A DNA stretch of 64,000 bases from JBMOKU01 sp049324315. Lineage in GTDB: Bacteria > Bacillota > Clostridia > Peptostreptococcales > Thermotaleaceae. The notes under the pieces were generated by a model. It was not told the DNA's origin, made no database searches, and saw nothing but the letters and a program-made list of their open reading frames with translations. This document shows, one piece after another, positions 1 to 7,851 of this stretch. Each line of letters begins with the position of its first letter. The first letter of the stretch is position 1. Made by a program: the position numbers and the translations under genes. The stretch spans positions 48,328-112,327 of the forward strand of contig JBMOKU010000022.1 in NCBI GenBank assembly GCA_049324315.1, written 5' to 3'.

Positions 1-893
1 TTCGCTAATACTTGACCTCTTTCGATCTCGTCTCTTTGTACACCTCTTAATAATGCTCCGATGTTATCTCCAGCTTGTGCTTGGTCAAGAAGCTTTCTGA
101 ACATTTCTACCCCTGTTACGACTACTTTTCTTGGTGCTTCTGTTAATCCTACGATTTCTACTTCGTCTTGTACTTTTACTGTTCCTCTTTCTACTCTTCC
201 TGTTGCTACTGTTCCTCTACCTGTGATAGAGAATACGTCCTCTACTGGCATTAGGAATGGCTTGTCAACTTCTCTTTGTGGCTCTGGAATGTAGCTGTCT
301 ACTGCTTCGAATAATTCTACGATCTTGTCTCCCCATGATCCCATTGGATCGTTTAATGCTTGTAATGCTGATCCTTTGATGATTGGTGTGTCATCTCCTG
401 GGAATTCATATTCGTTAAGTAATTCTCTTACTTCCATTTCTACTAATTCTAGTAATTCTTCATCATCTACCATGTCACATTTGTTTAGGAATACTACGAT
501 GTATGGTACCCCTACCTGTCTTGATAACAGGATGTGCTCTCTTGTTTGTGGCATTGGTCCGTCTGTTGCTGCACATACTAGGATCGCTCCGTCCATCTGT
601 GCTGCTCCTGTAATCATGTTCTTTACATAGTCAGCATGGCCTGGGCAGTCTACGTGCGCATAGTGTCTGTTTGGCGTCTCATACTCAACGTGTGCTGTTG
701 AGATTGTGATTCCTCTTTCTTTTTCTTCTGGTGCTTTATCGATTTGGTCAAATGCTACTGCTGATCCTAATCCGTATCTTTTGTGTAGTGTGATTGTGAT
801 CGCTGCTGTTAATGTTGTTTTACCGTGGTCAACGTGTCCTATTGTTCCAATGTTAACGTGTGGCTTATTTCTCTCAAATTTAGCTTTTGCCAT
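1..893 (-). CDS. tuf: Elongation factor Tu, N-terminal part (3' end beyond window)
   Basis: EF-Tu delivers aminoacyl-tRNA to the ribosomal A site as a GTP complex. The first 297 residues are visible. They carry the G1 loop GHVDHGKT at about residues 19-26, the switch-II motif DCPGH and the G4 motif NKCD, followed by the start of the second domain (SITGRGTVATGRVERG). The ATG at 891-893 is preceded by a strong ribosome site (AAGGAGGA, minus strand, 901-908). The gene is cut by the left window edge. It lies downstream of tRNA-Thr and sigH, a usual place for the copy next to secE/nusG in clostridia, so a second tuf in the str operon is likely but not visible. Confidence 0.97.
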   Translation of the reverse strand, partial: MAKAKFERNKPHVNIGTIGHVDHGKTTLTAAITITLHKRYGLGSAVAFDQIDKAPEEKERGITISTAHVEYETPNRHYAHVDCPGHADYVKNMITGAAQMDGAILVCAATDGPMPQTREHILLSRQVGVPYIVVFLNKCDMVDDEELLELVEMEVRELLNEYEFPGDDTPIIKGSALQALNDPMGSWGDKIVELFEAVDSYIPEPQREVDKPFLMPVEDVFSITGRGTVATGRVERGTVKVQDEVEIVGLTEAPRKVVVTGVEMFRKLLDQAQAGDNIGALLRGVQRDEIERGQVLA

Positions 894-998
894 TATTTTC
901 TCCTCCTTGATTTGATAATAGTATGGATTTATGCAAACGCTGCATGATCATCATTAAGTAAACTTATCCGTGTGTATCGATATGTATAAACATTATAA

Positions 999-1075
999 TG
1001 GAGCCCATGAGCAGATTCGAACTGCCGATCTCCGCCTTACCAAGGCGACGCTCTGACCTACTGAGCCACATGGGC
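999..1075 (-). tRNA. tRNA-Thr (anticodon GGT)
   Basis: The minus strand folds into a full cloverleaf. The acceptor stem GCCCATG pairs with CATGGGC, the anticodon stem is CGCC/GGCG with loop TTGGTAA (anticodon GGT, reads ACC/ACT), the T loop is TTCGAAT, and CCA is encoded at the 3' end. It sits between sigH and tuf and is probably co-transcribed with tuf. Confidence 0.96.
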
Positions 1076-1147
1076 ACTCACTGTTAAATATTTTACTACT
1101 ATGTGAAAGGGAAGTCAACAATTTTCATAAAAATTAAAGTTCCAATT

Positions 1148-1792
1148 TTAACTACTTCTTACTTCCAAATATCTTTCTAATTTTCTCTTTACTCTTTGTA
1201 GTGCATTATCGATGGATTTCACATGTCTCTCCAAATCAACAGCAATCTCCTGATACGATTTACCCTGAAGATAGAACATAAGCACTTTCCACTCTAGATC
1301 ACTTAAGATTTCCCCCATTTTTGATTCAATATTTCCTAACTCTTCTCTGGAAATAATCAATTCTTCCGGATCAGAAATTTTGGCACCGGATAACACATCC
1401 AGCAGTGTTCTGTCTGATTCCTCATCATAGATAGGCTTGTTTAAGGAAACATAGGAATTAAGGGGTATATGCTTTTGTCTTGTTGCCGTTTTGATTGCCG
1501 TGATGATCTGCCTAGTAATACATAGTTCTGCAAAAACTCTAAAAGATGACAGCTTGTTCGGTTTAAAGTCACGAATCGCCTTAAAAAGTCCGATCATTCC
1601 TTCTTGGATAATATCTTCCCTATCCGCACCGATCAGAAAATAAGACCGCGCCTTTGCCCTAACAAAGTTCTTATACTTTTTTATAAGGTATTCCTGAGCT
1701 TTTGCGTCACCACTTCTGGCATTTTCAACAACTTCCTCGTCTACCATTGCTTCATACGTATGAAATATCTCTTTTTGTGCTTCCAAAGCCAC
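1148..1792 (-). CDS. sigH: RNA polymerase sigma-H factor (SigH/Spo0H)
   Basis: Sigma-H directs transcription at the transition to stationary phase and at the onset of sporulation. The protein matches Bacillus SigH along its length, including region 2 (FVRAKARSYFLIGADREDI), QEGMIGLFKAIRDFK and the region 4 helix-turn-helix ending RHVKSIDNALQRVKRK. I place the start at the GTG at 1790-1792. A GGAGG site lies exactly 8 nt upstream (1801-1805) and this gives 214 residues, close to the 218 of B. subtilis. The longer frame beginning at a TTG at 1867 cannot be right because that codon overlaps the -10 box of the promoter. Three sigma-H-type promoters elsewhere in this window are likely targets. Confidence 0.95.
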   Translation of the reverse strand: MALEAQKEIFHTYEAMVDEEVVENARSGDAKAQEYLIKKYKNFVRAKARSYFLIGADREDIIQEGMIGLFKAIRDFKPNKLSSFRVFAELCITRQIITAIKTATRQKHIPLNSYVSLNKPIYDEESDRTLLDVLSGAKISDPEELIISREELGNIESKMGEILSDLEWKVLMFYLQGKSYQEIAVDLERHVKSIDNALQRVKRKLERYLEVRSS

Positions 1793-1866
1793 CAGCATCG
1801 CCTCCGGCAATTTTCTTTTGTTGAAACAACAACACATTGTATGTAAAACACAAAAACTGTATTTCA

Positions 1867-1896
1867 ATTATATCGTAATTCCTTTGATATCGTCAA
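1867..1896 (-). promoter_or_regulatory. Sigma-A promoter of sigH
   Basis: On the minus strand a -35 box TTGACG (1891-1896) and a perfect -10 TATAAT (1867-1872) are 18 nt apart. The predicted transcript starts near 1860 and gives a ~70-nt leader before the GTG start of sigH. It separates sigH from the upstream rae1 gene. Confidence 0.75.
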
Positions 1897-1902
1897 GTTG
1901 AT

Positions 1903-2418
1903 TCACTTATTTCGTCTCCATTTTTCAAGAATCTCAGCCACGCTTCCATCAATTCGCTCTTCAAGGGTAGAACGGTTTTTCTTCATGGTCTCTGTCTTTT
2001 TCGTGATATCATTTCCGATTTTTTCCACTTCTATTTTTAATTCTCTGACAGAAATCCGTGTTGCTCCACTCCCCAATACAACCTGTTGTTCGGCCCAGTC
2101 CGATGTGGCAACTCTAACTCTGTTTCTACGATCTTTCGTCAGTTCTTCAACCCTTTTCTCAATATAGGAGTCAGCCGTCTGATGCTCTTTGGTAAACACA
2201 ACATCGACTCCCTTTGTCTGAATATGTTTAAGATTTGTACTCTTCACCAGGTGTGCATCAAAAACAACCACCACCGTTTCACCTGTAAAAGAACGATAAT
2301 TCACCAGTATTTCTATTAGTTTTTCTCTTGCTTCCTCTAAACTTTCCTTCGCAATTTCTTTCAGATCAGACCATCCATTGATTACATTATACCCGTCAAC
2401 CAGCAAATAATTTCTCAA
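1903..2418 (-). CDS. rae1: Rae1/YacP-type NYN-domain endoribonuclease
   Basis: In B. subtilis Rae1 (YacP) enters the ribosomal A site and cleaves translated mRNA. This 171-residue protein has the NYN/PIN fold signature: LLVDGYNVING near residue 5 with the first catalytic Asp, VVVVFDAH near residue 49, TADSYIEKR near residue 80 and a VATSDWAEQQ strand. A charged C-terminal tail follows. The start is a TTG preceded by AGGGTGATC, which pairs with the 16S rRNA tail. It lies 11 nt after rlmB, as in the conserved cysS-mrnC-rlmB-yacP-sigH order. Family assignment is firm; the exact RNA substrate is inferred from B. subtilis. Confidence 0.9.
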   Translation of the reverse strand: MRNYLLVDGYNVINGWSDLKEIAKESLEEAREKLIEILVNYRSFTGETVVVVFDAHLVKSTNLKHIQTKGVDVVFTKEHQTADSYIEKRVEELTKDRRNRVRVATSDWAEQQVVLGSGATRISVRELKIEVEKIGNDITKKTETMKKNRSTLEERIDGSVAEILEKWRRNK

Positions 2419-2429
2419 AAATGATCACC

Positions 2430-3176
2430 CTATTTCCCCCGTGCTCTTTGCTTAACTACTTCGTACATCAGTATAGAAGCAGCTACCGATGCATTCAACG
2501 AACCTACTTTCCCCTTCATAGGCAGATTGACGACAAAATCGCACTTTTCTTTAATCAGTCTTCCTACACCCTGTCCTTCACTACCAATAACCAATGCAAT
2601 CTTTCCTGTTAAATCACTGTCGTAGAAGGTTTTTTCTCCATCCATATCTGCACCCACAATCCAAAGTCCCTTCTGTTTCAACAGTTCAATTACTTGTACC
2701 AAATTGGATACCTTTGCAACCGGTACATATTCCAGTGCTCCAGCAGAACTTTTTGCTACTGTGGCCGTTAATCCCACCGCCCTTCTCTTAGGTATAATAA
2801 TACCATGGGCACCGGCCGCATCGGCAGTTCTAATGATGGAACCTAAATTATGAGGATCCATAATCTCATCTAAAATAATAACAAAGGGCGCTTCCCCTTT
2901 ACGAGAAGCATTTTCCAAAATGTCCTCAACCGAAACATAGTCATAAGCTGCCACATAAGCAATAATTCCTTGATGAGCTCTGGATTCCGACATTTTATCC
3001 AGTTTTTGTCTTTCTACGTACTGCACGGGTATTCCTCGGTCCTTTGCTATAGCAGCAATTTTGTTGATGGATCCTTGCTCCGCCCCTTTAGCAATCAGGA
3101 TTTTGTCTATCTCTCTTTCTGATTTTAATGCCTCTAGTACCGGATTTCTTCCTTCAATCCGATCAGAATTATTCAT
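2430..3176 (-). CDS. rlmB: 23S rRNA (guanosine-2'-O)-methyltransferase RlmB
   Basis: SpoU/TrmH-family enzyme that 2'-O-methylates G2251 (E. coli numbering) in the peptidyl-transferase P loop. The N-terminal substrate-binding domain begins with the typical EGRNPVLEAL (residues 8-17). The knotted SPOUT catalytic domain has motif 1 (DPHNLGSIIRTADAAG, around residue 107), motif 2 (VIGSEGQGVGRL) and motif 3 (PMKGKVGSLNASVAASILMYE region). Length of 248 is usual. The ATG has a GAGGTGAA ribosome site. The reading frame ends 11 nt before rae1, so the two are probably translated from one mRNA. Confidence 0.95.
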   Translation of the reverse strand: MNNSDRIEGRNPVLEALKSEREIDKILIAKGAEQGSINKIAAIAKDRGIPVQYVERQKLDKMSESRAHQGIIAYVAAYDYVSVEDILENASRKGEAPFVIILDEIMDPHNLGSIIRTADAAGAHGIIIPKRRAVGLTATVAKSSAGALEYVPVAKVSNLVQVIELLKQKGLWIVGADMDGEKTFYDSDLTGKIALVIGSEGQGVGRLIKEKCDFVVNLPMKGKVGSLNASVAASILMYEVVKQRARGK

Positions 3177-3244
3177 ATATCTTCACCTCTTAGATTAACT
3201 GACTTCTCTGTATTTTTCCCCAATAACACCTTAATTATATCTCA

Positions 3245-4003
3245 TTAAATATTACGAAACTTCTCCCGTACCTCTGTCATTTTTCCGCAGCTCATAGCGC
3301 CTTCCGGACAGCTCTTTTGCAGGCAGTTTGGACCTGCATATTTAAACAGCGTAGGGGCCACCTGTCTAACCTCCCTCAGCATCCCCACAGCCAACTCACG
3401 TATTTCCCACTGAGCCCTTTCACAGCAGCGATGGTGAAAGAAATTCATCAAGGTACGGGCATTCATGGTAAAAACAATTTTTGTTTCACAAGCATTCGGA
3501 AAAACATATCTGGCATCTTCAATGGCCATTTTTTCAGATATGCTTTTCGCCTGTTTTTCCGTTTTGCCTTCTCCCCGCAGTCTCGCATAATGCTTTTCCT
3601 GAAGAATTTGTACCAATTCATTGTAGTTCTTTTGATCCTCTTCCATACATCGTATAAATCTTTCTTTCGCCTCCGGTACCGCCTGGATACTAGGTGGAAT
3701 TATATAATCAAATTGATCTAATTTTACATATCTTTGAGATTGTTGGGAATAAGAAGCGATTCTATGCCTTACCAGTTGGTGTGTCAAAACTCTACTCACA
3801 CCCTCTACAGCAAAAGTAAAAGAAACATGTTCAATCGGAGATTCATGTCCCATACCTACCAGCATGTCCAAAAACTTTTCAATTTTCTCAGCTGTCAAGT
3901 CTTTCATGATTTCTTCAACACCTACCGGAGAGTAACAGATTTTCGCTGCAGCAGCGACAATCTTCTCAGGATTCGGTGTATGTGCAATGAGCTCTACTTT
4001 CAT
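3245..4003 (-). CDS. thyX: Flavin-dependent thymidylate synthase ThyX
   Basis: ThyX makes dTMP from dUMP using methylene-THF, FAD and NADPH. It replaces ThyA in many anaerobes. The diagnostic motif RHR-x7-S appears as RHRIASYSQQSQR around residue 77, and the C-terminal FAD/dUMP-binding region NARTLMNFFHHRCCERAQWEIR is present. A Cys-rich tail (NCLQKSCPEGAMSCGK) is typical of clostridial members. The start is the ATG at 4001-4003 with an AAGGGGGG site. The longer upstream frame lacks a ribosome site. The 252-residue length is normal. It is inserted between mrnC and rlmB, as in several clostridia. Confidence 0.95.
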   Translation of the reverse strand: MKVELIAHTPNPEKIVAAAAKICYSPVGVEEIMKDLTAEKIEKFLDMLVGMGHESPIEHVSFTFAVEGVSRVLTHQLVRHRIASYSQQSQRYVKLDQFDYIIPPSIQAVPEAKERFIRCMEEDQKNYNELVQILQEKHYARLRGEGKTEKQAKSISEKMAIEDARYVFPNACETKIVFTMNARTLMNFFHHRCCERAQWEIRELAVGMLREVRQVAPTLFKYAGPNCLQKSCPEGAMSCGKMTEVREKFRNI

Positions 4004-4086
4004 CGTTTGCCCCCCTTGTTTTCTCATCTTCGTATCATCGTATTCTTTTTTAATTATCAACTTAGAAATTTAATTCATTAACTATA

Positions 4087-4205
4087 GTTGCTAGTTGCTG
4101 GTTGCTAGTTTCGGCGGGCGGGCATGGAAACCCGCCCTTACAGGAAATGCTAGAATCGTACCCACGACTTGCCTCTGCAGCGGACGAACACTGTTCGTCC
4201 CTACG
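4087..4205. repeat. Intergenic palindromic repeats (GGGCGGGCATGGAAACCCGCCC and GGACGAAC types)
   Basis: This spacer holds three tandem 7-mers (GTTGCTA/GTTGCTG, from 4087), then a hairpin GGGCGGG-CATGGAAA-CCCGCCC (about 4115-4137), then a second hairpin GGACGAACACTGTTCGTCC (4182-4200) followed by CTACG. The hairpin-plus-CTACA type recurs at 7447-7545 and 18159-18182. They look like REP-type extragenic palindromes, not genes. Confidence 0.7.
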
Positions 4206-4206
4206 T

Positions 4207-4587
4207 CTAACTTCTATCCTCTTCAGTGCTGCTCATGACACCAAATTCTTTGTAGGGAATAATGTGCAGAAAATACCCTCTAACCTTTGCCTTATAGACA
4301 CCCGGGATCTCTTCCCGTACATCCATACCCTTTTCAGGATCATAGTATTCGATGACAGATTCTCCTTCTGTACTTGTTTGTTCAATAGACACCACTCTAT
4401 AGGAAACCAGATTCTTCTCCAGCATAAAACCACCGTATCTATCTTCCACTGCTTTCATGACAAAAGCTTTAAACTTCGCTTCATCTCCACTTACATTCTT
4501 TACCTCATCAAAAAACAGCGACTTAGATATTAGTACAATAAATAGTACAAGGGTCAGTACTACCCACATTTTTTCTTTTGTCTTCAC
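4207..4587 (-). CDS. Membrane-anchored protein of unknown function
   Basis: I do not recognise a family. The protein has a short basic N-terminus and one hydrophobic segment (about residues 7-24, MWVVLTLVLFIVLISKSLFF), then a soluble domain of about 100 residues rich in charged and beta-prone stretches. It is probably anchored in the membrane with the C-terminus outside. I favour the GTG at 4585-4587, which has GAGGTG 5 nt upstream, over an ATG five codons earlier. It lies 26 nt downstream of mrnC and is probably co-transcribed with it. Confidence 0.65.
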   Translation of the reverse strand: MKTKEKMWVVLTLVLFIVLISKSLFFDEVKNVSGDEAKFKAFVMKAVEDRYGGFMLEKNLVSYRVVSIEQTSTEGESVIEYYDPEKGMDVREEIPGVYKAKVRGYFLHIIPYKEFGVMSSTEEDRS

Positions 4588-4613
4588 CGTAACACCTCGC
4601 ATTTTTTCTCACG

Positions 4614-5048
4614 TCATTCTTCAGATTTCTCAATAATATCAATAGCCCGTAAGATGATCTGTTCCATTCTCTCACTTTGACCCATCAAATACAGATATCC
4701 AATCAGTGCCTCAAAACCCGTGGCATACTTATAATCGCTAATGTTCGCATTTTTAGGCACAGAGCCGGACTTTTGATTTCTTCCTCGCTTGAGTAGATTC
4801 CACTCTTCAGTACTCAATTCATTTTCTAATCCCCGGACAATCCGAGCCTGGGCAGAAGCCTTCACAAACCTGGTGGCTATTTTATGAAGATCATTTACGG
4901 ATCCACCATACCTGCAGGTAATATACGTTCGTACATATACTTCATAAATGGCATCTCCCAGATAAGCATAGACCAACGGGGAAGTAAATTGAATTTCTTC
5001 TTCACTTTTTCTAGGCACACCTAACACTTGTAAAAAATCCATATTCAT
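4614..5048 (-). CDS. mrnC: Mini-ribonuclease III (MrnC)
   Basis: Mini-III is an RNase III catalytic domain without the double-stranded RNA-binding domain. It trims the ends of 23S rRNA precursors. The 144-residue protein carries the RNase III signature as YAYLGDAIYEVYVR (about residues 28-41, catalytic Asp in GDA) and the second acidic motif in YKYATGFEALIGYLYL (about residues 106-121). The neighbourhood after cysS is the same as in Bacillus. The start has a weak AGGCAGG site. Confidence 0.93.
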   Translation of the reverse strand: MNMDFLQVLGVPRKSEEEIQFTSPLVYAYLGDAIYEVYVRTYITCRYGGSVNDLHKIATRFVKASAQARIVRGLENELSTEEWNLLKRGRNQKSGSVPKNANISDYKYATGFEALIGYLYLMGQSERMEQIILRAIDIIEKSEE

Positions 5049-5066
5049 TCGTAAACCTGCCTTCTC

Positions 5067-5166
5067 TATAGAATTACGCCTTTAAACACTATATAATCCT
5101 TGCGGTACGCTGAGGACGGCGTCTCTGCAAAAGATAATACATTCCGTTCTAGAAGCGTACATCTAT
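5067..5166 (+). repeat. Dispersed MITE-like element, copy A (type II core)
   Basis: One of six related elements in the window. The left end TAGAATTACGCCTTTAAA and right end TTCTAGAAGCGTACATCTA are imperfect inverted repeats. The central hairpin is ACGCTG-AGGA-CGGCGT (one G-T wobble), followed by the shared AAAAGATAATACATTC block. The orientation is the same as in all other copies. It lies between cysS and mrnC. Confidence 0.75.
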
Positions 5167-5293
5167 CATTATCCGTGATATATTTTCTTTCTTGATAGAA
5201 TTTGTTATTTATGGTTCATTATGCATAAAATACTATTAGCATATTATCACAAAAGAAATTGATACTCAAGCAGCTCACAAAACAAAAGGTAAA

Positions 5294-5323
5294 ATAGGGT
5301 TAGGCGTTACCACCTTACCCTAT
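5294..5323 (-). terminator. Intrinsic terminator of cysE-cysS
   Basis: On the minus strand an ATAGGGT...ACCCTAT stem with an inner AGGYG/CGCCT extension is followed by TTTTACCTTTTG. It lies a few bases after the cysS stop codon. Confidence 0.7.
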
Positions 5324-5329
5324 GCTACA

Positions 5330-6733
5330 CTAATTATTCTTAAAAGACCACTTGACCCCTTGAGGCGTATCCTCAAGAATAACACCTCTTGCCTTCAAGT
5401 CATCTCGTATTTTGTCTGCCAGCGCAAAATTCTTTTCTTTTCGAGCTCTTTGACGTTCTTGAATCAGCTGGTCTATTTCTTCATCGAGACTGTCATCCAT
5501 TTTCTTTACCAAGAGCCCCAGTACCCCGGAAAGTTCCGTCAGTAAACTATGGCTTTTCTCTACAAGAGCCTTGGACACCCCATCCTTTACCTTTGAATTC
5601 AATTCTTTCACCAACTCAAAAATGGCTGCTATCCCATCAGCTGTATTAAAATCGTCATCCATAGCCTCAATAAATTTTTCTCTATAGCCTTCAAATCCTT
5701 GATACAGTACCGCTTCTTCCTCTGTCATCTCCTGATCCGGAAGGTTCTTAATCATATGCTCCAAATTATTTTTTGTGTTATACAATCTTTCCAACCCGTT
5801 TGCTGACTGCTGCATCAATTCTCTGCTAAAGTTAACTGGATTGCGGTATTGAGCCGACAGTAAAAAGAACCTTACCACTTCTGGATCGAACTCTTTCAGT
5901 ATATCTCTTACCGTAAAGAAGTTTCCCTTTGATTTTGACATTTTTTCGTTATCAATGGTAATATAACCGTTGTGTACCCAGTATTTTGCAAACGGTCTTC
6001 CCGTGCATGCCTCACTTTGGGCAATCTCATTTTCATGGTGAGGAAAGATCAAGTCTTGCCCTCCCCCGTGGATATCAATGGTTTCACCTAAATATTTTGT
6101 TGACATGACAGAGCATTCAATGTGCCAGCCTGGTCTTCCTTCTCCCCATGGACTTTCCCATCCAGGCTCTCCTTCTTTTTTTGCTTTCCACAGGGCAAAA
6201 TCCATGGGATTCTTCTTCACTTCGTTTACTTCGATTCTCGCTCCAGCTTCCAGATCTTCCAAGCTCTGTTTTGATAGTTTTCCATATTCCTCAAATCTCA
6301 TGGTATCATAATAAACATCTCCATTGACCACATAAGCATATCCCTTGCCAATAAGATCCTGTATAAAATCAATGATCTCCTTCACATTTTCTGTAACCTT
6401 AGGATGAATATCTGCTTTTTTTATACCCAAAGCACCCGCATCTTTATAGTACTCTTCAATATACTTTTCACTGACTTCACTTGCTGATATCCCCTCTTCA
6501 TTAGCCTTAACGATGATTTTGTCATCAATATCCGTAAAATTTTGTACATAGGTTACTTTATAACCTCGATACTCGAAATATTTTCTCATGGCATCAAAGA
6601 CAACAAAAGGTCTGGCATTACCGATATGAAAGTAATTATATACCGTAGGCCCGCAAACATACATTTTGATTTCTCCTGAAGTTATAGGTACAAATTCTTC
6701 CTTTGTTCTAGTTAGCGTATTATACAGTTTCAT
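5330..6733 (-). CDS. cysS: Cysteinyl-tRNA synthetase
   Basis: Charges tRNA-Cys. This is a class I synthetase with the HIGH-type motif FHIGNARP (about residue 34), zinc ligands in the opening CGPTVYNY, in IECSVMS and in HHENEIAQSE, and KMSKSKGN (about residue 265). The C-terminal helical DALR and anticodon region ends in a Lys-rich tail. The start at 6731-6733 has AAGGAGG upstream; an in-frame start seven codons earlier would place the ribosome site inside the gene. The 5' end overlaps the cysE stop by 14 nt, which suggests translational coupling. Expression is under the Cys T-box upstream of cysE. Confidence 0.96.
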   Translation of the reverse strand: MKLYNTLTRTKEEFVPITSGEIKMYVCGPTVYNYFHIGNARPFVVFDAMRKYFEYRGYKVTYVQNFTDIDDKIIVKANEEGISASEVSEKYIEEYYKDAGALGIKKADIHPKVTENVKEIIDFIQDLIGKGYAYVVNGDVYYDTMRFEEYGKLSKQSLEDLEAGARIEVNEVKKNPMDFALWKAKKEGEPGWESPWGEGRPGWHIECSVMSTKYLGETIDIHGGGQDLIFPHHENEIAQSEACTGRPFAKYWVHNGYITIDNEKMSKSKGNFFTVRDILKEFDPEVVRFFLLSAQYRNPVNFSRELMQQSANGLERLYNTKNNLEHMIKNLPDQEMTEEEAVLYQGFEGYREKFIEAMDDDFNTADGIAAIFELVKELNSKVKDGVSKALVEKSHSLLTELSGVLGLLVKKMDDSLDEEIDQLIQERQRARKEKNFALADKIRDDLKARGVILEDTPQGVKWSFKNN

Positions 6734-7412
6734 GATTTTTTTCCTCCTTTGCATTTTTAAAACCCATCATCTCTTTTTCCAATTCAACAATTCGTTTTCT
6801 TAAGCATTCTATCTCTTCAGCAATAGGGTCTGGCAGCCTTACTTGGTCTAAGTCTACATCCGGTTTATGAATATTGCGAAGCTTCACATTATCTTTGATA
6901 ACTATATGCCCTGGCACACCAACAACCGTACAATTTTCCGGGACTTCCCGAAGCACCACAGAGCCGGAGCCAATTTTCGAATTATCGCCCACTTTAAAGG
7001 GGCCTAGTATTTTCGCACCACTGCTGATAACAACATTATTTCCAATTGTCGGATGTCTCTTTCCACTTTCTTTACCGGTTCCTCCTAAGGTTGCCCCTTG
7101 ATAGATGGTAACATCATTCCCAACTTCAGCCGTTTCACCGATGACTACCCCCATACCATGGTCAATAAACAAGCGTTTTCCAATTTTGGCTCCCGGGTGA
7201 ATTTCAATACCGGTAAAAAACCGACTGATTTGCGAAATAACCCTTGCCAGTACAACAAAGCCTTTTCGATGAAGCTTATGTGCTACTCTATGAGAAATGA
7301 TGGCATGCACGCCCGGGTAGCACAGGAGAACTTCCAACTTGCTCTTCGCAGCTGGGTCCCTTTCTAAAACAGCCTCAATATCCTCTTTGATTTCTTCCAA
7401 GAACTTACTCAT
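6720..7412 (-). CDS. cysE: Serine O-acetyltransferase
   Basis: Makes O-acetylserine from serine and acetyl-CoA, the first step of cysteine synthesis. The helical N-terminal domain (residues 1-60) is followed by the left-handed beta-helix of hexapeptide repeats, including the catalytic HPGAKIGKRLFIDHGMGVVIGE stretch and the acetyl-CoA loop with VPGHIV. The C-terminus is longer than in enterics and ends in a coiled, charged tail. It forms an operon with cysS behind a Cys-specific T-box, so cysteine shortage should raise both supply and charging. The T-box leaves little doubt about the pathway. Confidence 0.94.
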   Translation of the reverse strand: MSKFLEEIKEDIEAVLERDPAAKSKLEVLLCYPGVHAIISHRVAHKLHRKGFVVLARVISQISRFFTGIEIHPGAKIGKRLFIDHGMGVVIGETAEVGNDVTIYQGATLGGTGKESGKRHPTIGNNVVISSGAKILGPFKVGDNSKIGSGSVVLREVPENCTVVGVPGHIVIKDNVKLRNIHKPDVDLDQVRLPDPIAEEIECLRKRIVELEKEMMGFKNAKEEKNHETV

Positions 7413-7446
7413 ACCTTATCACACCTCCACAATCTTAAACATATAA

Positions 7447-7546
7447 CGGGCGGGCATGGAAACCCTCGAACGGGCAGGCGTGGAAACCTGCCCCTACATG
7501 GTCACACCCATCAATCAATGTAGGGGGCGGTTTCCATGCCGCTCCG
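7447..7546. repeat. Inverted pair of GGGC...GGAAACC...GCCC palindromic repeats
   Basis: A partial copy (ACGGGCGGGCATGGAAACCC, 7446-7465), a full copy (GGGCAGGCGTGGAAACCTGCCC then CTACATG, 7471-7499) and an inverted copy (TGTAGGGGGCGGTTTCCATGCC, 7519-7540) lie together. They can form a long hairpin between the cysE ribosome site and the T-box terminator, inside the transcribed leader. Confidence 0.7.
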
Positions 7547-7577
7547 GTTCTTCAATGCCGCGTCATTCTACTTTAAC

Positions 7578-7846
7578 CTTACAAATAAAAAACTTCGTAT
7601 CTGTAACAATACAGAGACGAAGTTTATCCGCGGTTCCACTCTGCTTAGGCAATATAGCCTCAGCTCTTCAGCCGATAACGGGGCTTTCCGGTTGCGCCTA
7701 CTCTCGTGCTGACAAACGTAAAATCGTCAACACTATTCAGACAACGACTCATAGGTGCATTTCGGTATAAACATAACACAAGCTACTCTCAGCCTCTGAT
7801 AGCTTTTCTCTGTCTGCCTGTTTAAACTTACTCTCCTAATCAATGT
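7578..7846 (-). promoter_or_regulatory. T-box riboswitch, Cys-specific, upstream of cysE-cysS
   Basis: Reading the minus strand, the leader begins AGGAGAGTAAG near 7846. The specifier loop has GAAATGCACC, giving the cysteine codon TGC (7757-7759). The T-box core AGAGTGGAACCGCGG lies at 7628-7642. A terminator follows at about 7585-7625 (ACTTCGT...ACGAAGT then TTTTTTATTT), which can be replaced by the antiterminator when uncharged tRNA-Cys binds. The identity of the amino acid agrees with the two genes controlled. Confidence 0.92.
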
Positions 7847-7851
7847 CGATA

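Noticed and set aside
61..915. Several plus-strand open frames over tuf
   Set aside because: They are antisense shadows of the highly biased tuf coding sequence. No ribosome sites or protein-like composition.
7456..7770. Plus-strand open frame of 104 codons near cysE
   Set aside because: It covers palindromic repeats and the Cys T-box on the other strand.
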